Assembly (NCBI GenBank): GCA_944393255.1
Contig: CALXZP010000038.1
Span: 1-64,000, forward strand
Source of the DNA: an uncultured Clostridia bacterium
GTDB lineage: Bacteria; Bacillota; Clostridia; UBA1381
Direction of reading: 5' to 3'
Length of the DNA: 64,000 bases
Shown here: positions 27,013 through 35,520 of the stretch, piece by piece
How the letters are laid out: each line of letters begins with the position of its first letter
Numbering within the stretch: position 1 is the first letter of the stretch
The notes under the pieces: model-generated
Told to the model about the DNA's origin: nothing
Seen by the model: the letters and a program-made list of their open reading frames with translations, nothing else
Database searches by the model: none
Program-made: the position numbers and the translations under genes

Positions 27013-28119
27013 GTGAGAGTTATATTTGCAGGAGGCGGAACAGGCGGGCATATAAATCCGGCTATATCGATAGCCGATCACGCTGCGTTGAAGGACGAAG
27101 GCTTTGAGGCGCTTTTTATAGGTACAAGGAAAGGGCTTGAAAAGAAGCTCGTGCCTAACGCCGGATACAGGATAGAATATATCGATATAGAAGGCTTTGA
27201 CAGAAAACATCTGCTCCGCAATGTCAGGGTGATAAAAAAGCTTGCCGAGGCAAGAAAACGCTGCCGTGAAATAATACGTGAATTCAAGCCGGATTGTATA
27301 GTCTGCACGGGCGGATATGTGAGCGGCCCTGTGGCGATGGCAGCTCATAAGGAGGGCGTGAGCGCGCTCATACATGAACAGAACGTTTATCCGGGACTTA
27401 CCGTAAAGGGTTCCGAAAAATATGTAGATCATGTTGCGGTCAGCTTCGACGAAACGGAGCAGTTTCTTAAGGATAAGAAAAAGTGCGTAGTTACAGGAAA
27501 TCCTATCAGAACAGAGATCCTTAACGCAGATAGATCCGCAGCACGTAAAAAGCTGGGAATAAAGGGGAAGATGGTGCTTATATTCGGAGGAAGTCTCGGC
27601 GCTGACAGGATAAATGAGACCGTTATAGATATGCTCCCCAAATTCCGCGGGAACGGCGATATTCATATCGTGTTCGGTACGGGAGAGCGTAATTTTGAGA
27701 AGGTGACGGCCGCAGCTGCTGAGAAGGGCATAACGTCCGCTGACAAGAATATAAAAATAATGCCTTATATAAATAACATGGCGGATGTAATGGCGGCTGC
27801 CGACGTGGTGATCTCAAGATCGGGCGCAATAACCGTGTCGGAGATAGCGGCGCTTGCAAAGCCGTCGATACTCATCCCGTCGCCGAATGTAGTGCGCAAC
27901 CATCAGGAGCAGAACGCGCGTGAATTTGAAAAATGCGGCGCGGCTGAGGTGATAACCGAGGCGGAGCTGACGCCGGAGCTGCTGTATGAGAAGCTTGCAG
28001 CTATGCTCAATGATCCCGAAAGGCTTGCCGGTATGGAGGCAAATCTGAGGAAGATCGCAAAGACGGACGCGCTTGAAAAAATATATGGGCTAATGCTCAA
28101 TATGGCTCAAAAGAACTGA
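27013..28119 (+). CDS. murG: UDP-GlcNAc transferase making lipid II
   Basis: A 368-residue GT28 enzyme which adds GlcNAc to lipid I on the inner membrane face. N-terminal VIFAGGGTGGHINPAISIA, central HEQNVYPGLTVK, GGSLGADRIN, and the donor-binding region SRSGAITVSEIAALAKPSIL with NHQEQNA. A GTG at 27013 follows GAGGTG by six bases; a GTG nine bases earlier is the alternative. It ends the dcw transcript before a strong terminator. Confidence 0.94.
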   Translation: MRVIFAGGGTGGHINPAISIADHAALKDEGFEALFIGTRKGLEKKLVPNAGYRIEYIDIEGFDRKHLLRNVRVIKKLAEARKRCREIIREFKPDCIVCTGGYVSGPVAMAAHKEGVSALIHEQNVYPGLTVKGSEKYVDHVAVSFDETEQFLKDKKKCVVTGNPIRTEILNADRSAARKKLGIKGKMVLIFGGSLGADRINETVIDMLPKFRGNGDIHIVFGTGERNFEKVTAAAAEKGITSADKNIKIMPYINNMADVMAAADVVISRSGAITVSEIAALAKPSILIPSPNVVRNHQEQNAREFEKCGAAEVITEAELTPELLYEKLAAMLNDPERLAGMEANLRKIAKTDALEKIYGLMLNMAQKN

Positions 28120-28124
28120 AAACA

Positions 28125-28172
28125 CGGCGGCGGATGAAGCGCTTTGAAAGCTTATCCGCCGCCGTATTTATT
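28125..28172 (+). terminator. Terminator of the dcw operon
   Basis: CGGCGGCGGAT..AAGC (28125-28135 and on) pairs with GCTT.ATCCGCCGCCG (to 28164), followed by TATTTATTT. Very stable stem. Confidence 0.8.
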
Positions 28173-28233
28173 TGCCGCGCCAGTCCGGTATCATACATCC
28201 GCCGGCTTGAGCAGGAATAAAAACTATAAGTGC

Positions 28234-28545
28234 TCAGGCCTTGTCCTCATGCTTTTTGCGCTCTACAAATCTTCCCATGAAAAAAGCTATTATGCCGACG
28301 CCTATACCTGTCTGAACACAGAAGAACAGGCTTTCGATCTCACCGGGCAGCTCGCCGCCGATAGCCGTTTCAAATACGGGATCGAACCAAGGCTCGCTTT
28401 CCGTTCCGGTTATCTCGGAGATCATCTCGCTTCCGGCATCGTCCGATCCGCCGAACTCCGAGCCCTTTTGAGTAAACAGCGGTACGAGAGCTATCAGCAC
28501 CGCAAGGATAATGAGAACTATTGCTGTTATTGTCTTTTTCTTCAT
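28234..28545 (-). CDS. cbiN: Cobalt transport protein CbiN
   Basis: A 103-residue protein with an N-terminal membrane segment (TITAIVLIILAVLIALVPL), an outside loop containing EFGGSDDAGSEMI and a second membrane segment near the C-terminus with a basic tail. The GSD-A loop between two helices is characteristic of CbiN, the auxiliary subunit of cobalt ECF transporters. It is immediately downstream of cbiM. Confidence 0.9.
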   Translation of the reverse strand: MKKKTITAIVLIILAVLIALVPLFTQKGSEFGGSDDAGSEMISEITGTESEPWFDPVFETAIGGELPGEIESLFFCVQTGIGVGIIAFFMGRFVERKKHEDKA

Positions 28546-29295
28546 TTATTTTGCCTCCCTAAAATATCCTAAAACGGCGATCTCGCGTTTTGCATAGTTC
28601 TCAAGAGCCATTATGATCAATACTGTAAGTATCCCTTCAAGAACTGCGAGCGGAAGCTGCGTAGGCGCAAACACACCGAGGAATTTCAGGACGGACGCTA
28701 TATACCCGCCTGTTTCCGAGGGATATGCCATAGCAAGCTGTACGCTTGTAACGCAATATGTAAAAAGATCGCCTATAAAAGCTGCAATAAAAACGCTTAC
28801 AAGCCTGTTCACCTTCAATTTTGGCAAAAGCTTATACAGTCCGTAGGATACGAGCGGCCCGGCTATCGCCATAGAGAACGTGTTTGCTCCAAGCGTTGTG
28901 AGACCGCCGTGCGCCAAAAGGATCGCCTGAAATATCAATACTATGATACCGAGAATGCTCGTAGCGCACGGACCGAACAGGATAGCTCCGAGGCCTGTAC
29001 CCGTCATATGCGAGCAGCTTCCTGTGACCGAAGGGATCTTCAATGATGAAAGAACAAAAACGAAAGCGCCCGCCATAGACAGAATGGTCAGCGTTCTTCT
29101 GTTTTGGGATATGGTTTTTTTGATGGAGAAAAAACCTGCTGCAAGGAAGGGCAGACATAAAACTCCCCAGCCTATGCAGTATCCTGCCGGAAGGTAGCCC
29201 TCCATGATATGCATTGCACCTGTATTAAGGGAAAATCCCATTATTACTGTGAATACAATGCTCAGTAATACTGTTGTTTTTTGTTTGTGAGTCAT
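28546..29295 (-). CDS. cbiM: Cobalt ECF transporter substrate subunit CbiM
   Basis: A 249-residue membrane protein. After an N-terminal hydrophobic segment comes MHIMEGYLPAGYC; in CbiM proteins the processed Met-His end chelates Co(II). The conserved VTGSCSHMTGTGLGAILFGP and LLAHGGLTTLGANTFSM follow. The ATG at 29295 follows AAGGAGGAG. It lies 129 bases after cbiO; that gap holds no terminator with a T tract and no convincing extra gene. Confidence 0.92.
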   Translation of the reverse strand: MTHKQKTTVLLSIVFTVIMGFSLNTGAMHIMEGYLPAGYCIGWGVLCLPFLAAGFFSIKKTISQNRRTLTILSMAGAFVFVLSSLKIPSVTGSCSHMTGTGLGAILFGPCATSILGIIVLIFQAILLAHGGLTTLGANTFSMAIAGPLVSYGLYKLLPKLKVNRLVSVFIAAFIGDLFTYCVTSVQLAMAYPSETGGYIASVLKFLGVFAPTQLPLAVLEGILTVLIIMALENYAKREIAVLGYFREAK

Positions 29296-29424
29296 TAATA
29301 CTCCTCCTTGTATTTTTTTTGATAACTGCAAAACGCATCGGCACTTTGCAATTATTGGCACATATATTGTTCGGAAGCCGTTTTGTAAAACGGAAGCGGA
29401 AATCCTGTTGTTTCATATGTCTGT

Positions 29425-30264
29425 TCATATCGCGTCGATAAGCTTTTTTAATTCGCCGACGGATCTCGGACATTTTTTTGACCGAATAATCCCCTTTTCG
29501 CGGAGCGCACCGTATATTTCGTATACGCTTGGACGGCAAAGTCTCGCCTTTTTCAAAACGTTATCATCTGCGAATACATTTTCAGGCGTATCGTCGGCGA
29601 TCACCTCTCCCTCGTTAAAAACTACCGTTCTGTCTGCCCATCTGTATGCAAGGTCAACGTCATGCGTGGAAAGCAGTATGGTCTTGCCTTCATTGTAAAG
29701 CCTGTCAAGAACGTCCTCGAGCATACACGCGTTTACCGGATCCAGTCCGACGGTCGGCTCGTCAAATATGAATACCTGCGGGGTCATGGCGATTATATCT
29801 GCAATGCTGACGCATTTCTTTTCCCCTCCGCTCAGATAATGGGGCGGTCGGGAGCTGAGATGGGTGATGTTCATATATTCCATTGCTTTCAGTGTTCTCG
29901 ATATCACTTCATCATGCGGCAGCCTCATATTCATCGGACCGAAGGATATTTCAGCCATAACGGTGGAAGCGATGATCTGACTGTCAGGATCCTGAAAGAC
30001 TATGCCTACATTTTTTCTCAGCTCAAGAAGATTTTTTTTGGTTATCGCATTGCCCTCAAAAACGATCTCACCGTGCTCCGGCGTCAAGACCCCGTTTAAA
30101 TTCAGAAAAAAAGTTGATTTCCCGGCGCCGTTGGAGCCGACCACGGCGATACGCTCGCCGCGGCGTATATCAAGACTGATATTTTTTAGAGCCTGCCTGT
30201 CTTCGCTGTAGCTGTAGCTCAAATTTTTCACGCTCAATATTATATTCGTATCTGTATGTTTCAT
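29425..30264 (-). CDS. cbiO: Cobalt ECF transporter ATPase
   Basis: A 279-residue ABC ATPase. Walker A GSNGAGKST, Q-loop FQDPDSQII, signature YLSGGEKK, Walker B VFIFDEPTVGLDP and the switch His in LLSTHD. The FQDPDxQ form and the sequence around it are typical of ECF energising subunits. It begins two bases after cbiQ, so the two are co-translated. Confidence 0.92.
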   Translation of the reverse strand: MKHTDTNIILSVKNLSYSYSEDRQALKNISLDIRRGERIAVVGSNGAGKSTFFLNLNGVLTPEHGEIVFEGNAITKKNLLELRKNVGIVFQDPDSQIIASTVMAEISFGPMNMRLPHDEVISRTLKAMEYMNITHLSSRPPHYLSGGEKKCVSIADIIAMTPQVFIFDEPTVGLDPVNACMLEDVLDRLYNEGKTILLSTHDVDLAYRWADRTVVFNEGEVIADDTPENVFADDNVLKKARLCRPSVYEIYGALREKGIIRSKKCPRSVGELKKLIDAI

Positions 30265-30265
30265 T

Positions 30266-31057
30266 TTAATTTACCGCCTGTAAATACATTATCGTGATCA
30301 CGGATATGAAGTATATAACAGCAAAAGCGACATGTCTGCTCCGCAGAGGCTTTTTCTCTCTTAAAAACAGAAGCTCGCCGGTATAGCAGCGCGATTCAAG
30401 CGCGTCATAGTACATTCCCGCTTTTTTTAAGGAAATTATGAACAGGTTGGCCGCTATGGTACCGAACGTACGAAATGACGTTTTCAGTCCGTTATAGCCC
30501 AGCCGCGAGCCGGCGGAGGTATTAAGCGTGTGATACACCTGTGCAAGAATAAATATAAATCTGTATATCAGCTCCATCAGCTCGATAATGAGCTTCGGGA
30601 TATGTATCCGCCGCATTGCCGATGTTATTTCATGCACGGGCGTGGAAAGAGTGAGCATATAAAGCGCGCTCACAGCTCCGAGCGCTTTAAGCGCGGTTTG
30701 TACTGCTTTGAATACAGCTCCGTTCGTTGTATGAATGAAGAAAGCATTCAGATCAAGTATGTAATCCCCCGTCGGTTCGGCGGAAATGTCAACCGCTGTC
30801 GCGATAGCGCCGCAAATGATAAAGGCCAGGGGAACAGTCATAAGCTTAAAATAGCTGCGTTGATCCGTTTTGCCCAGTATTATGCTGATCGCTGCCATAG
30901 AGATGATCACAAAGACCGGTACGAATATATCCGCTGATAATACGCAGGCGAAAAGCGAGAGCAGGGAAAATATTATTTTAAACTCCGGGTTCCAGCTGTT
31001 TAATTTTGAATTATATGCTATACTGTCTATTGAATATATGTTGTGATTATGCTTCAT
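30266..31057 (-). CDS. cbiQ: Cobalt ECF transporter membrane subunit CbiQ
   Basis: A 263-residue integral membrane protein with about five or six helices, which couples CbiM to the ATPase. The family regions are an N-terminal DSIAYNSKLNSWNPEFKI, the cytoplasmic coupling helix TSAMRRIHIPKLIIELMEL and the second ESRCYTGELL near the end. The ATG at 31057 follows ACGGAG; longer readings run into the riboswitch side. First gene of the riboswitch-controlled transcript. Confidence 0.9.
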   Translation of the reverse strand: MKHNHNIYSIDSIAYNSKLNSWNPEFKIIFSLLSLFACVLSADIFVPVFVIISMAAISIILGKTDQRSYFKLMTVPLAFIICGAIATAVDISAEPTGDYILDLNAFFIHTTNGAVFKAVQTALKALGAVSALYMLTLSTPVHEITSAMRRIHIPKLIIELMELIYRFIFILAQVYHTLNTSAGSRLGYNGLKTSFRTFGTIAANLFIISLKKAGMYYDALESRCYTGELLFLREKKPLRSRHVAFAVIYFISVITIMYLQAVN

Positions 31058-31179
31058 GTTTCTCCGTAAAAAAAATACCGTGTTCGGAAACGTCCAAACC
31101 GGCATAGCAAAACAAGCCTCAAAAAATGAGATTTTGAGACTTAAAATGCGCCGGTCATCGTTCGTAACCTGTGCATCAG

Positions 31180-31356
31180 CTTACGTAAAGGCAGGTCTCC
31201 TGGCTGAGGTTCATCGGCGCAGCTTGTCTTCCCGGTTTCCCAGTGACGTTAAACATAAGCTTGCCTCACCAACACAGTGGCGTGACCGCAAGGGATTTTG
31301 ACCCTTTTCCCTATTATCCTGTACCGGACGATATCCGCCCTACAGGCACCTTTTCG
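31180..31356 (-). promoter_or_regulatory. Cobalamin riboswitch
   Basis: Read on the minus strand it has the start AAAAGGTGCC, TAATAGGGAA, ATCCCTTGCGGTC, CGCCACTGTG and the B12 box AGCCAGGAGACCTGCC (31190-31205). These are the conserved blocks of AdoCbl/Cbl riboswitches in the right order. The aptamer precedes cbiQOMN and should shut the cobalt transporter off when cobalamin is plentiful. The ~125 bases between aptamer and cbiQ would hold the expression platform. Confidence 0.95.
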
Positions 31357-31385
31357 TACTTGATTTTCAATGTTCAGCTTTTTAT

Positions 31386-31414
31386 ATTATATACTTGTTC
31401 AATTAATATGTCAA
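31386..31414 (-). promoter_or_regulatory. Promoter of the cobalamin riboswitch/cbi operon
   Basis: On the minus strand TTGACA (31414-31409), exactly 17 bases, TATAAT (31391-31386): a full consensus. Transcription starts near 31379, about 23 bases before the aptamer. Confidence 0.9.
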
Positions 31415-31422
31415 CAGTTTTT

Positions 31423-32085
31423 TTACTCGTTCTCAGACAGAGAGCTGAACAGCGCCGTATAGCTGCCGTCGTCGGTCAGATACCCCTGTCCGTTTATGTT
31501 TTTCAGAGTGAGAGTTTCGGCGCAGCGCTCCGCATATGCTTCGCGGCTGAGCTCCTGTTCAAGTCCTATCCTTTCTCTGCTGTTATATGCCGCTGTGATC
31601 TCATCATCGGTGTAGATCTCACTGAGCTTCGGTCCGTACCATGTACCGTTATTATCGGGTTCTCCGAGCTCGGCCGTGAGATAGGAATAGATGCCGTCAT
31701 AGTCGTCAAAGGCATAGCTTATTGAGGTAAGCACGGCTTCGCCGGTCTCTGCGTTCAATTGCTCAAAGCGCAGGAGCTTTTGTACGCTCATCCCATGATA
31801 TTCTTTGCTGCTTGTGATGCTTAACGTGCTCATATCCTTACCGTCTGAACTGTCATTGACGATCTCATATTCATATTGTCCGTCAAGCGCGGCGCAGACG
31901 TCCTCAAGGCTGTCGTTCCAGTCAAGCCCGCTGTATTCGTCTATCAAGGAGATCATTTCTGAAGAGCTTTCCGGCGTGTCAGCCGGCGGCTGCTCCGTAT
32001 TCTGCGTCCGGTATTGCTCTGTGCATCCCGCCAGAAAAAGTGCGGAAAGTGCAAGCGACGCTGTCATGTATAGTTTTGTATTCAT
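31423..32085 (-). CDS. Lipoprotein of unknown function
   Basis: A 220-residue protein with signal peptide and lipobox LAGC (Cys21), then a Gln/Pro/Ser-rich linker and a globular domain from about 50: LIDEYSGLDWNDSLEDVCAA is an opening also seen in several Clostridial lipoproteins with short repeat-like modules, but I cannot name the family. It ends close to the cbi promoter (9 bases), so it is not part of the cobalt operon. An extended -10 (TGTTATAAT, 32202-32197) is upstream. Confidence 0.7.
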   Translation of the reverse strand: MNTKLYMTASLALSALFLAGCTEQYRTQNTEQPPADTPESSSEMISLIDEYSGLDWNDSLEDVCAALDGQYEYEIVNDSSDGKDMSTLSITSSKEYHGMSVQKLLRFEQLNAETGEAVLTSISYAFDDYDGIYSYLTAELGEPDNNGTWYGPKLSEIYTDDEITAAYNSRERIGLEQELSREAYAERCAETLTLKNINGQGYLTDDGSYTALFSSLSENE

Positions 32086-32196
32086 AATTACCTCCCTTTA
32101 ACTGTGAAGATATCGCCCGGCATGATTTTTACAGCGGGCTGTCAGAAATATATGTTAAAAAGATTATATTATAAAATCATATACAAATCAATAGGC

Positions 32197-32202
32197 ATTA
32201 TA
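32197..32202 (-). promoter_or_regulatory. Extended -10 for the lipoprotein gene
   Basis: TATAAT on the minus strand preceded by TGT, with a poor -35. It is about 110 bases upstream of the lipoprotein ATG. Confidence 0.4.
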
Positions 32203-32271
32203 ACAGAAAATCGTTTTTACAATTGTATATTATGACGTACGGACAGCGCAGCCTGTATGAGCGCACCGGTT

Positions 32272-33357
32272 TTACGGATCAAGAGTGCGCGTCACCTTGC
32301 CTCCGCCTATAACGGTATCGCCGTCGTAGAGTACAACGCTCTGACCGGGTGTTACCGCGCGCTGAGGCTCGTCAAATTCGACGACGAGCTTGTCGTCATC
32401 GGTCTGTACGGCTGTTGCGGACGCGGTCTTATGGCTGTACCGTATTTTTGCGGAGACCCTGACAGGCGCGTCTATCCTATCGGCGGCGATGAGGTTGATC
32501 TCGTCAGCCTCGAGCCTGCGTTTGAAAAGATCTTCATTTTCACCGAGAGTTACCGTGTTTGCGGCGGTATCGACAGAAAGCACGTAAGCGGGTCTGCCCA
32601 GGGCAATGCCCAGTCCTTTCCTCTGACCAACGGTAAACATATACGCTCCCTCATGACTGCCCAATACGTTTCCGTCCTTATCAATGAAATTGCCGGGATC
32701 GGGAGCAAGCTTTTTATACTGTCTGATAAATCCGGCATGATCACCGTTCGGGATAAAGCATATGTCCTGGCTGTCCTTTTTGCGCGCGTTTATAAGCCCG
32801 CACGCTTCCGCTGTTGCCCGTACTTCCGCTTTTGTAAGCGCGCCGAGCGGGAACAGTACCTTTGAGAGCTGTTCCTGGGAAAGAGAATAGAGAAAATAGC
32901 TCTGATCCTTTGAAAGATCCGCCGCCTTTTTTAAAAGGTATCGTCCCGAGCCTGTTTTTTCTATCCGTGCATAGTGTCCGGTGGCAAATGCGCCGCAGTT
33001 CATGCTGCTTACGCATTCAAGCATTTTCTCGAATTTTATATATTTATTGCATTCAACACAGGGGTTGGGCGTGAGACCGTTAAGGTAATCGCCGCAGAAA
33101 CGGTCGATAACGTTTCTGCTGAACGCGTCTGTAAAATCTATTGTGAAGTGCTCTATGCCGAGGCGTTCGCACACGGCCTTTGCGTCTCTTGCCTCTGCCG
33201 CAGCTCCGCAGGCGGCTTCCGGCGCGCCGCTGCTGTTTATCAGGCGCAGCGTTACGCCTGTGACCGAATGTCCCTGCTGCTGCAAAAGATATGCGGCCAC
33301 GGAGCTGTCCACTCCGCCGCTCATAGCCGCTATTGTCTTTAAATTCTTATCTGTCAT
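32272..33357 (-). CDS. mnmA: tRNA-specific 2-thiouridylase
   Basis: A 361-residue enzyme which thiolates U34 of Lys, Glu and Gln tRNAs. PP-loop MSGGVDSSVAAYLL, the first catalytic Cys in PNPCVECNKYIKF, ATGHYARI, DQSYFLYSL and the second catalytic Cys in DSQDICFIP. The C-terminal half contains GQRKGLGIA and the beta-barrel domain. Single gene with its own promoter. Confidence 0.95.
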   Translation of the reverse strand: MTDKNLKTIAAMSGGVDSSVAAYLLQQQGHSVTGVTLRLINSSGAPEAACGAAAEARDAKAVCERLGIEHFTIDFTDAFSRNVIDRFCGDYLNGLTPNPCVECNKYIKFEKMLECVSSMNCGAFATGHYARIEKTGSGRYLLKKAADLSKDQSYFLYSLSQEQLSKVLFPLGALTKAEVRATAEACGLINARKKDSQDICFIPNGDHAGFIRQYKKLAPDPGNFIDKDGNVLGSHEGAYMFTVGQRKGLGIALGRPAYVLSVDTAANTVTLGENEDLFKRRLEADEINLIAADRIDAPVRVSAKIRYSHKTASATAVQTDDDKLVVEFDEPQRAVTPGQSVVLYDGDTVIGGGKVTRTLDP

Positions 33358-33394
33358 TATAATACAGCTCCTAAGCTAATTGATATCAGAATAT

Positions 33395-33423
33395 ATTCTA
33401 TCATAACCGGCGTATAAAAGCAA
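33395..33423 (-). promoter_or_regulatory. Promoter of mnmA
   Basis: On the minus strand TTGCTT (33423-33418), 17 bases, TAGAAT (33400-33395), 38 bases before the start codon. Confidence 0.65.
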
Positions 33424-33491
33424 GTGTTTGATAAGACTCGGGCGGACGCTTGAGCCGGCAGCGGTCAAATGCTTGTATTTATTATAGGGTC

Positions 33492-34454
33492 TCAAAGGAT
33501 GCTTTCGAATATATCCCTGTCCTCCTGACTGAATTCTTCATATGAATCAAGCACGCGCCATTCTCTGTTCTGCGTCATCGAACCGCCGCACAGTACCGGG
33601 AGCGGCGGCCCGCTTACGCTGTCGGCAAAGTATAATAGAAAATTATCGGTAGTATACAGCACACAAAACACCCTGCTTTCACCGCTGACGCCGGTCAGAT
33701 ATACTTTGCCGTTCTGTTCGGTGAAGCTTGTAAGCTCCGGTATAACAGCCTCGCGGTATTTGCAGTTGCCCAGTATCATTTTGCCGCAGTCTCCTGCGAT
33801 CTGGAAGCGCCCGTTGCCGAAAGAGCGGTGTGTATCCTTTCCCTCGCTGTATTGCAGCTCGAACGTGTATTTTTCGGTATATCCTCCTTCGTCCGTATAG
33901 GAGCATTCAAGTCTGTTTTCATCCCATTTGACGGAATATGTGCCGAACGGACGCCCGAGAGCGCCTATTTTCCTTACAAACAGAGGGTTTCTCCGCTCGT
34001 AAAGAACGGCAGTATCGGTCGTAAGAAAGCTTTCGTCACGGACGATAACGCAGTATCTGCCGTCGGGAGAGCAGCAGCGCGAATATATGACCGATCCGTC
34101 CAAAAACAGAAAGGAAAAGACTGAGATAAGCGTCAGGCATAGTGAGACCGGCACGGAAGCCGCAAGTATTGCCGCTTTGTTTCGTCCGCTTCGAAAACGT
34201 ATTGCCGCTGCCGCCGTAAGACATACAGCTGCGGAAATGCAGCATATCAGGATGACCCTGCCGCGGTCAAGATAAAACAGAAGAAATTCATTATGCGTTA
34301 TATGCGGGATGAGCAGCATAAAAAACAGCACGGCGGCGGTAAAGCCCGTCAGAATGATTGGTACGCGTTTGAACCTTAAGATGATATGTACAGGCGCAAG
34401 GCATACGGCAGCCGCTGCGGCAGCCGCGAAAAGTAATACCCAAATTATAAACAT
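33492..34454 (-). CDS. Membrane protein of unknown function
   Basis: A 320-residue protein. Four hydrophobic segments occupy about residues 1-20, 30-55, 70-90 and 95-120; the rest (about 125-320) is an outside or cytoplasmic domain with beta-rich stretches (SPDGRYCVIVRDESFLTTDTAVLYERR, TYSVKWDENRLECSYTD). The first of these resembles short SPDG-type segments in WD/TolB-like proteins, but one copy does not show a propeller. Two adjacent ATGs (34457, 34454) are both possible after GGGGGATC. I do not recognise the family. Confidence 0.65.
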   Translation of the reverse strand: MFIIWVLLFAAAAAAAVCLAPVHIILRFKRVPIILTGFTAAVLFFMLLIPHITHNEFLLFYLDRGRVILICCISAAVCLTAAAAIRFRSGRNKAAILAASVPVSLCLTLISVFSFLFLDGSVIYSRCCSPDGRYCVIVRDESFLTTDTAVLYERRNPLFVRKIGALGRPFGTYSVKWDENRLECSYTDEGGYTEKYTFELQYSEGKDTHRSFGNGRFQIAGDCGKMILGNCKYREAVIPELTSFTEQNGKVYLTGVSGESRVFCVLYTTDNFLLYFADSVSGPPLPVLCGGSMTQNREWRVLDSYEEFSQEDRDIFESIL

Positions 34455-34605
34455 CATTTCCGGATCCCCCTTTATTATGATAGAATACAGGATGTTGATT
34501 TAATTTTATCATACTTTTTGGAAAAACACAATAGAAAGCGCGGCAGACATATAAGAATTGGCATAGCACACAAATATGAATTGTATATATTGTATATTGT
34601 GTATC

Positions 34606-34634
34606 TTGTCATCGGTATGCTTTGGTGATATAAT
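34606..34634 (+). promoter_or_regulatory. Promoter of the sirohaem gene
   Basis: TTGTCA (34606-34611), 17 bases, TATAAT (34629-34634), about 70 bases before the ATG. Confidence 0.75.
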
Positions 34635-34704
34635 TAATATTAAGAGCGCATACAAATGAAGCGCGGATAAAGGCGCTTCTGCGTGTCTTAGGGAGGTATG
34701 GCTT

Positions 34705-35292
34705 ATGGAGAAAAACGGGTGTCCTGCTATACTCGATCTGACCGGCAGGCTCTGCGTTATTGTCGGCGGGGGCAGGGGCGCGGCGGTAAAGGCCCGTGCG
34801 CTGTCTGGCGCGGGGGCAAGGCTGCGCATCGTAGCGGAAAACATTTCGGAGGAGCTGCACGGGTATGAAGCCGAGCTCATACGGCGGAGGTACAGAACGG
34901 GCGATACGGAAGGCGCTTTCCTTGTGTTCGCTCTTACCGGCGATGCGGAAACGGACAGGCGAGTCTGTACGGACGCTAAGTCTCACGGCGTGCTTGTCGG
35001 GGGAAAGGACATCGTTCTTCCGGCTGTGGCTGCCGGGGAAAATATAACGGCTTTTGTAAGCACCGGCTATCCGAAGCTCAGCGCAAAGCTTACTCGCGGG
35101 CTTTTGAGCTATGACGGGATATGCGGAATGCTGCGCGGCTTCCGCGATAAGGTCAACGGAAGCTCTGCTGACGCCGAAGCCCGGACGGCGGCGCTTGAAG
35201 CCGCTGTTTCGGACGAAGCCCTCGATACGGCGCTGCGAAGCAGTGAGGAATATAAGGAATATCTTGCCGGACTTGAAGCGAAGCTGCAATAA
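34705..35292 (+). CDS. Precorrin-2 dehydrogenase / sirohaem synthase-type protein
   Basis: A 195-residue protein matching the N-terminal half of CysG (Met8/SirC type): PAILDLTGRLCVIVGGGRGAAVKARAL is the NAD-binding opening and AFVSTGYPKLSAKLTRGLL the conserved dimerisation region. It oxidises precorrin-2 to sirohydrochlorin and may also insert iron. That would provide sirohaem or an early corrin intermediate; the cobalt transporter nearby makes the corrin route worth considering, but no other corrin gene is in this window. AGGGAGG precedes the ATG. Confidence 0.85.
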   Translation: MEKNGCPAILDLTGRLCVIVGGGRGAAVKARALSGAGARLRIVAENISEELHGYEAELIRRRYRTGDTEGAFLVFALTGDAETDRRVCTDAKSHGVLVGGKDIVLPAVAAGENITAFVSTGYPKLSAKLTRGLLSYDGICGMLRGFRDKVNGSSADAEARTAALEAAVSDEALDTALRSSEEYKEYLAGLEAKLQ

Positions 35293-35319
35293 AAAAGCCC
35301 CGGAAACACATTCCGGGGA
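35291..35319 (-). terminator. Terminator of tRNA-Leu (minus strand)
   Basis: CCCCGGAA (35298-35305) and TTCCGGGG (35311-35318) form the stem; read on the minus strand it is followed by six T (35296-35291). It overlaps the very end of the sirohaem gene region and can also slow plus-strand transcripts. Confidence 0.8.
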
Positions 35320-35320
35320 C

Positions 35321-35409
35321 TGGTGCCGATGACCGGGATCGAACCGGTACGGGAATCTCTTCCCACGGGATTTTAAGTCCCGGGCGTCTGCCAGTTCCGC
35401 CACATCGGC
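35321..35409 (-). tRNA. tRNA-Leu (TAA)
   Basis: On the minus strand the acceptor GCCGATG pairs with CATCGGC, followed by A and encoded CCA. The anticodon loop CTTAAAA has TAA at 35375-35373. A long variable arm (GTGGGAAGAGATTCCC region) marks a class II tRNA, as expected for Leu. T-arm GGTTCGATCCC. Confidence 0.95.
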
Positions 35410-35520
35410 ATTATTTACAACAGGTATATTATACATTATTTATTCTGTTTTGTCAATATTTTTTTATTATTTTATTATAAATAGCGGAGAACATGCTCTG
35501 CGGATAGATCGGAGGAGTTT

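Noticed and set aside
28144-28572. 142-codon open frame on the plus strand over cbiN
   Set aside because: Overlaps cbiN completely on the opposite strand and starts inside the dcw terminator.
29296-29424. Small extra gene between cbiO and cbiM
   Set aside because: The only open frame runs into cbiM in another frame, has a Lys/Arg/Asn-rich product without motifs and lacks its own ribosome site.
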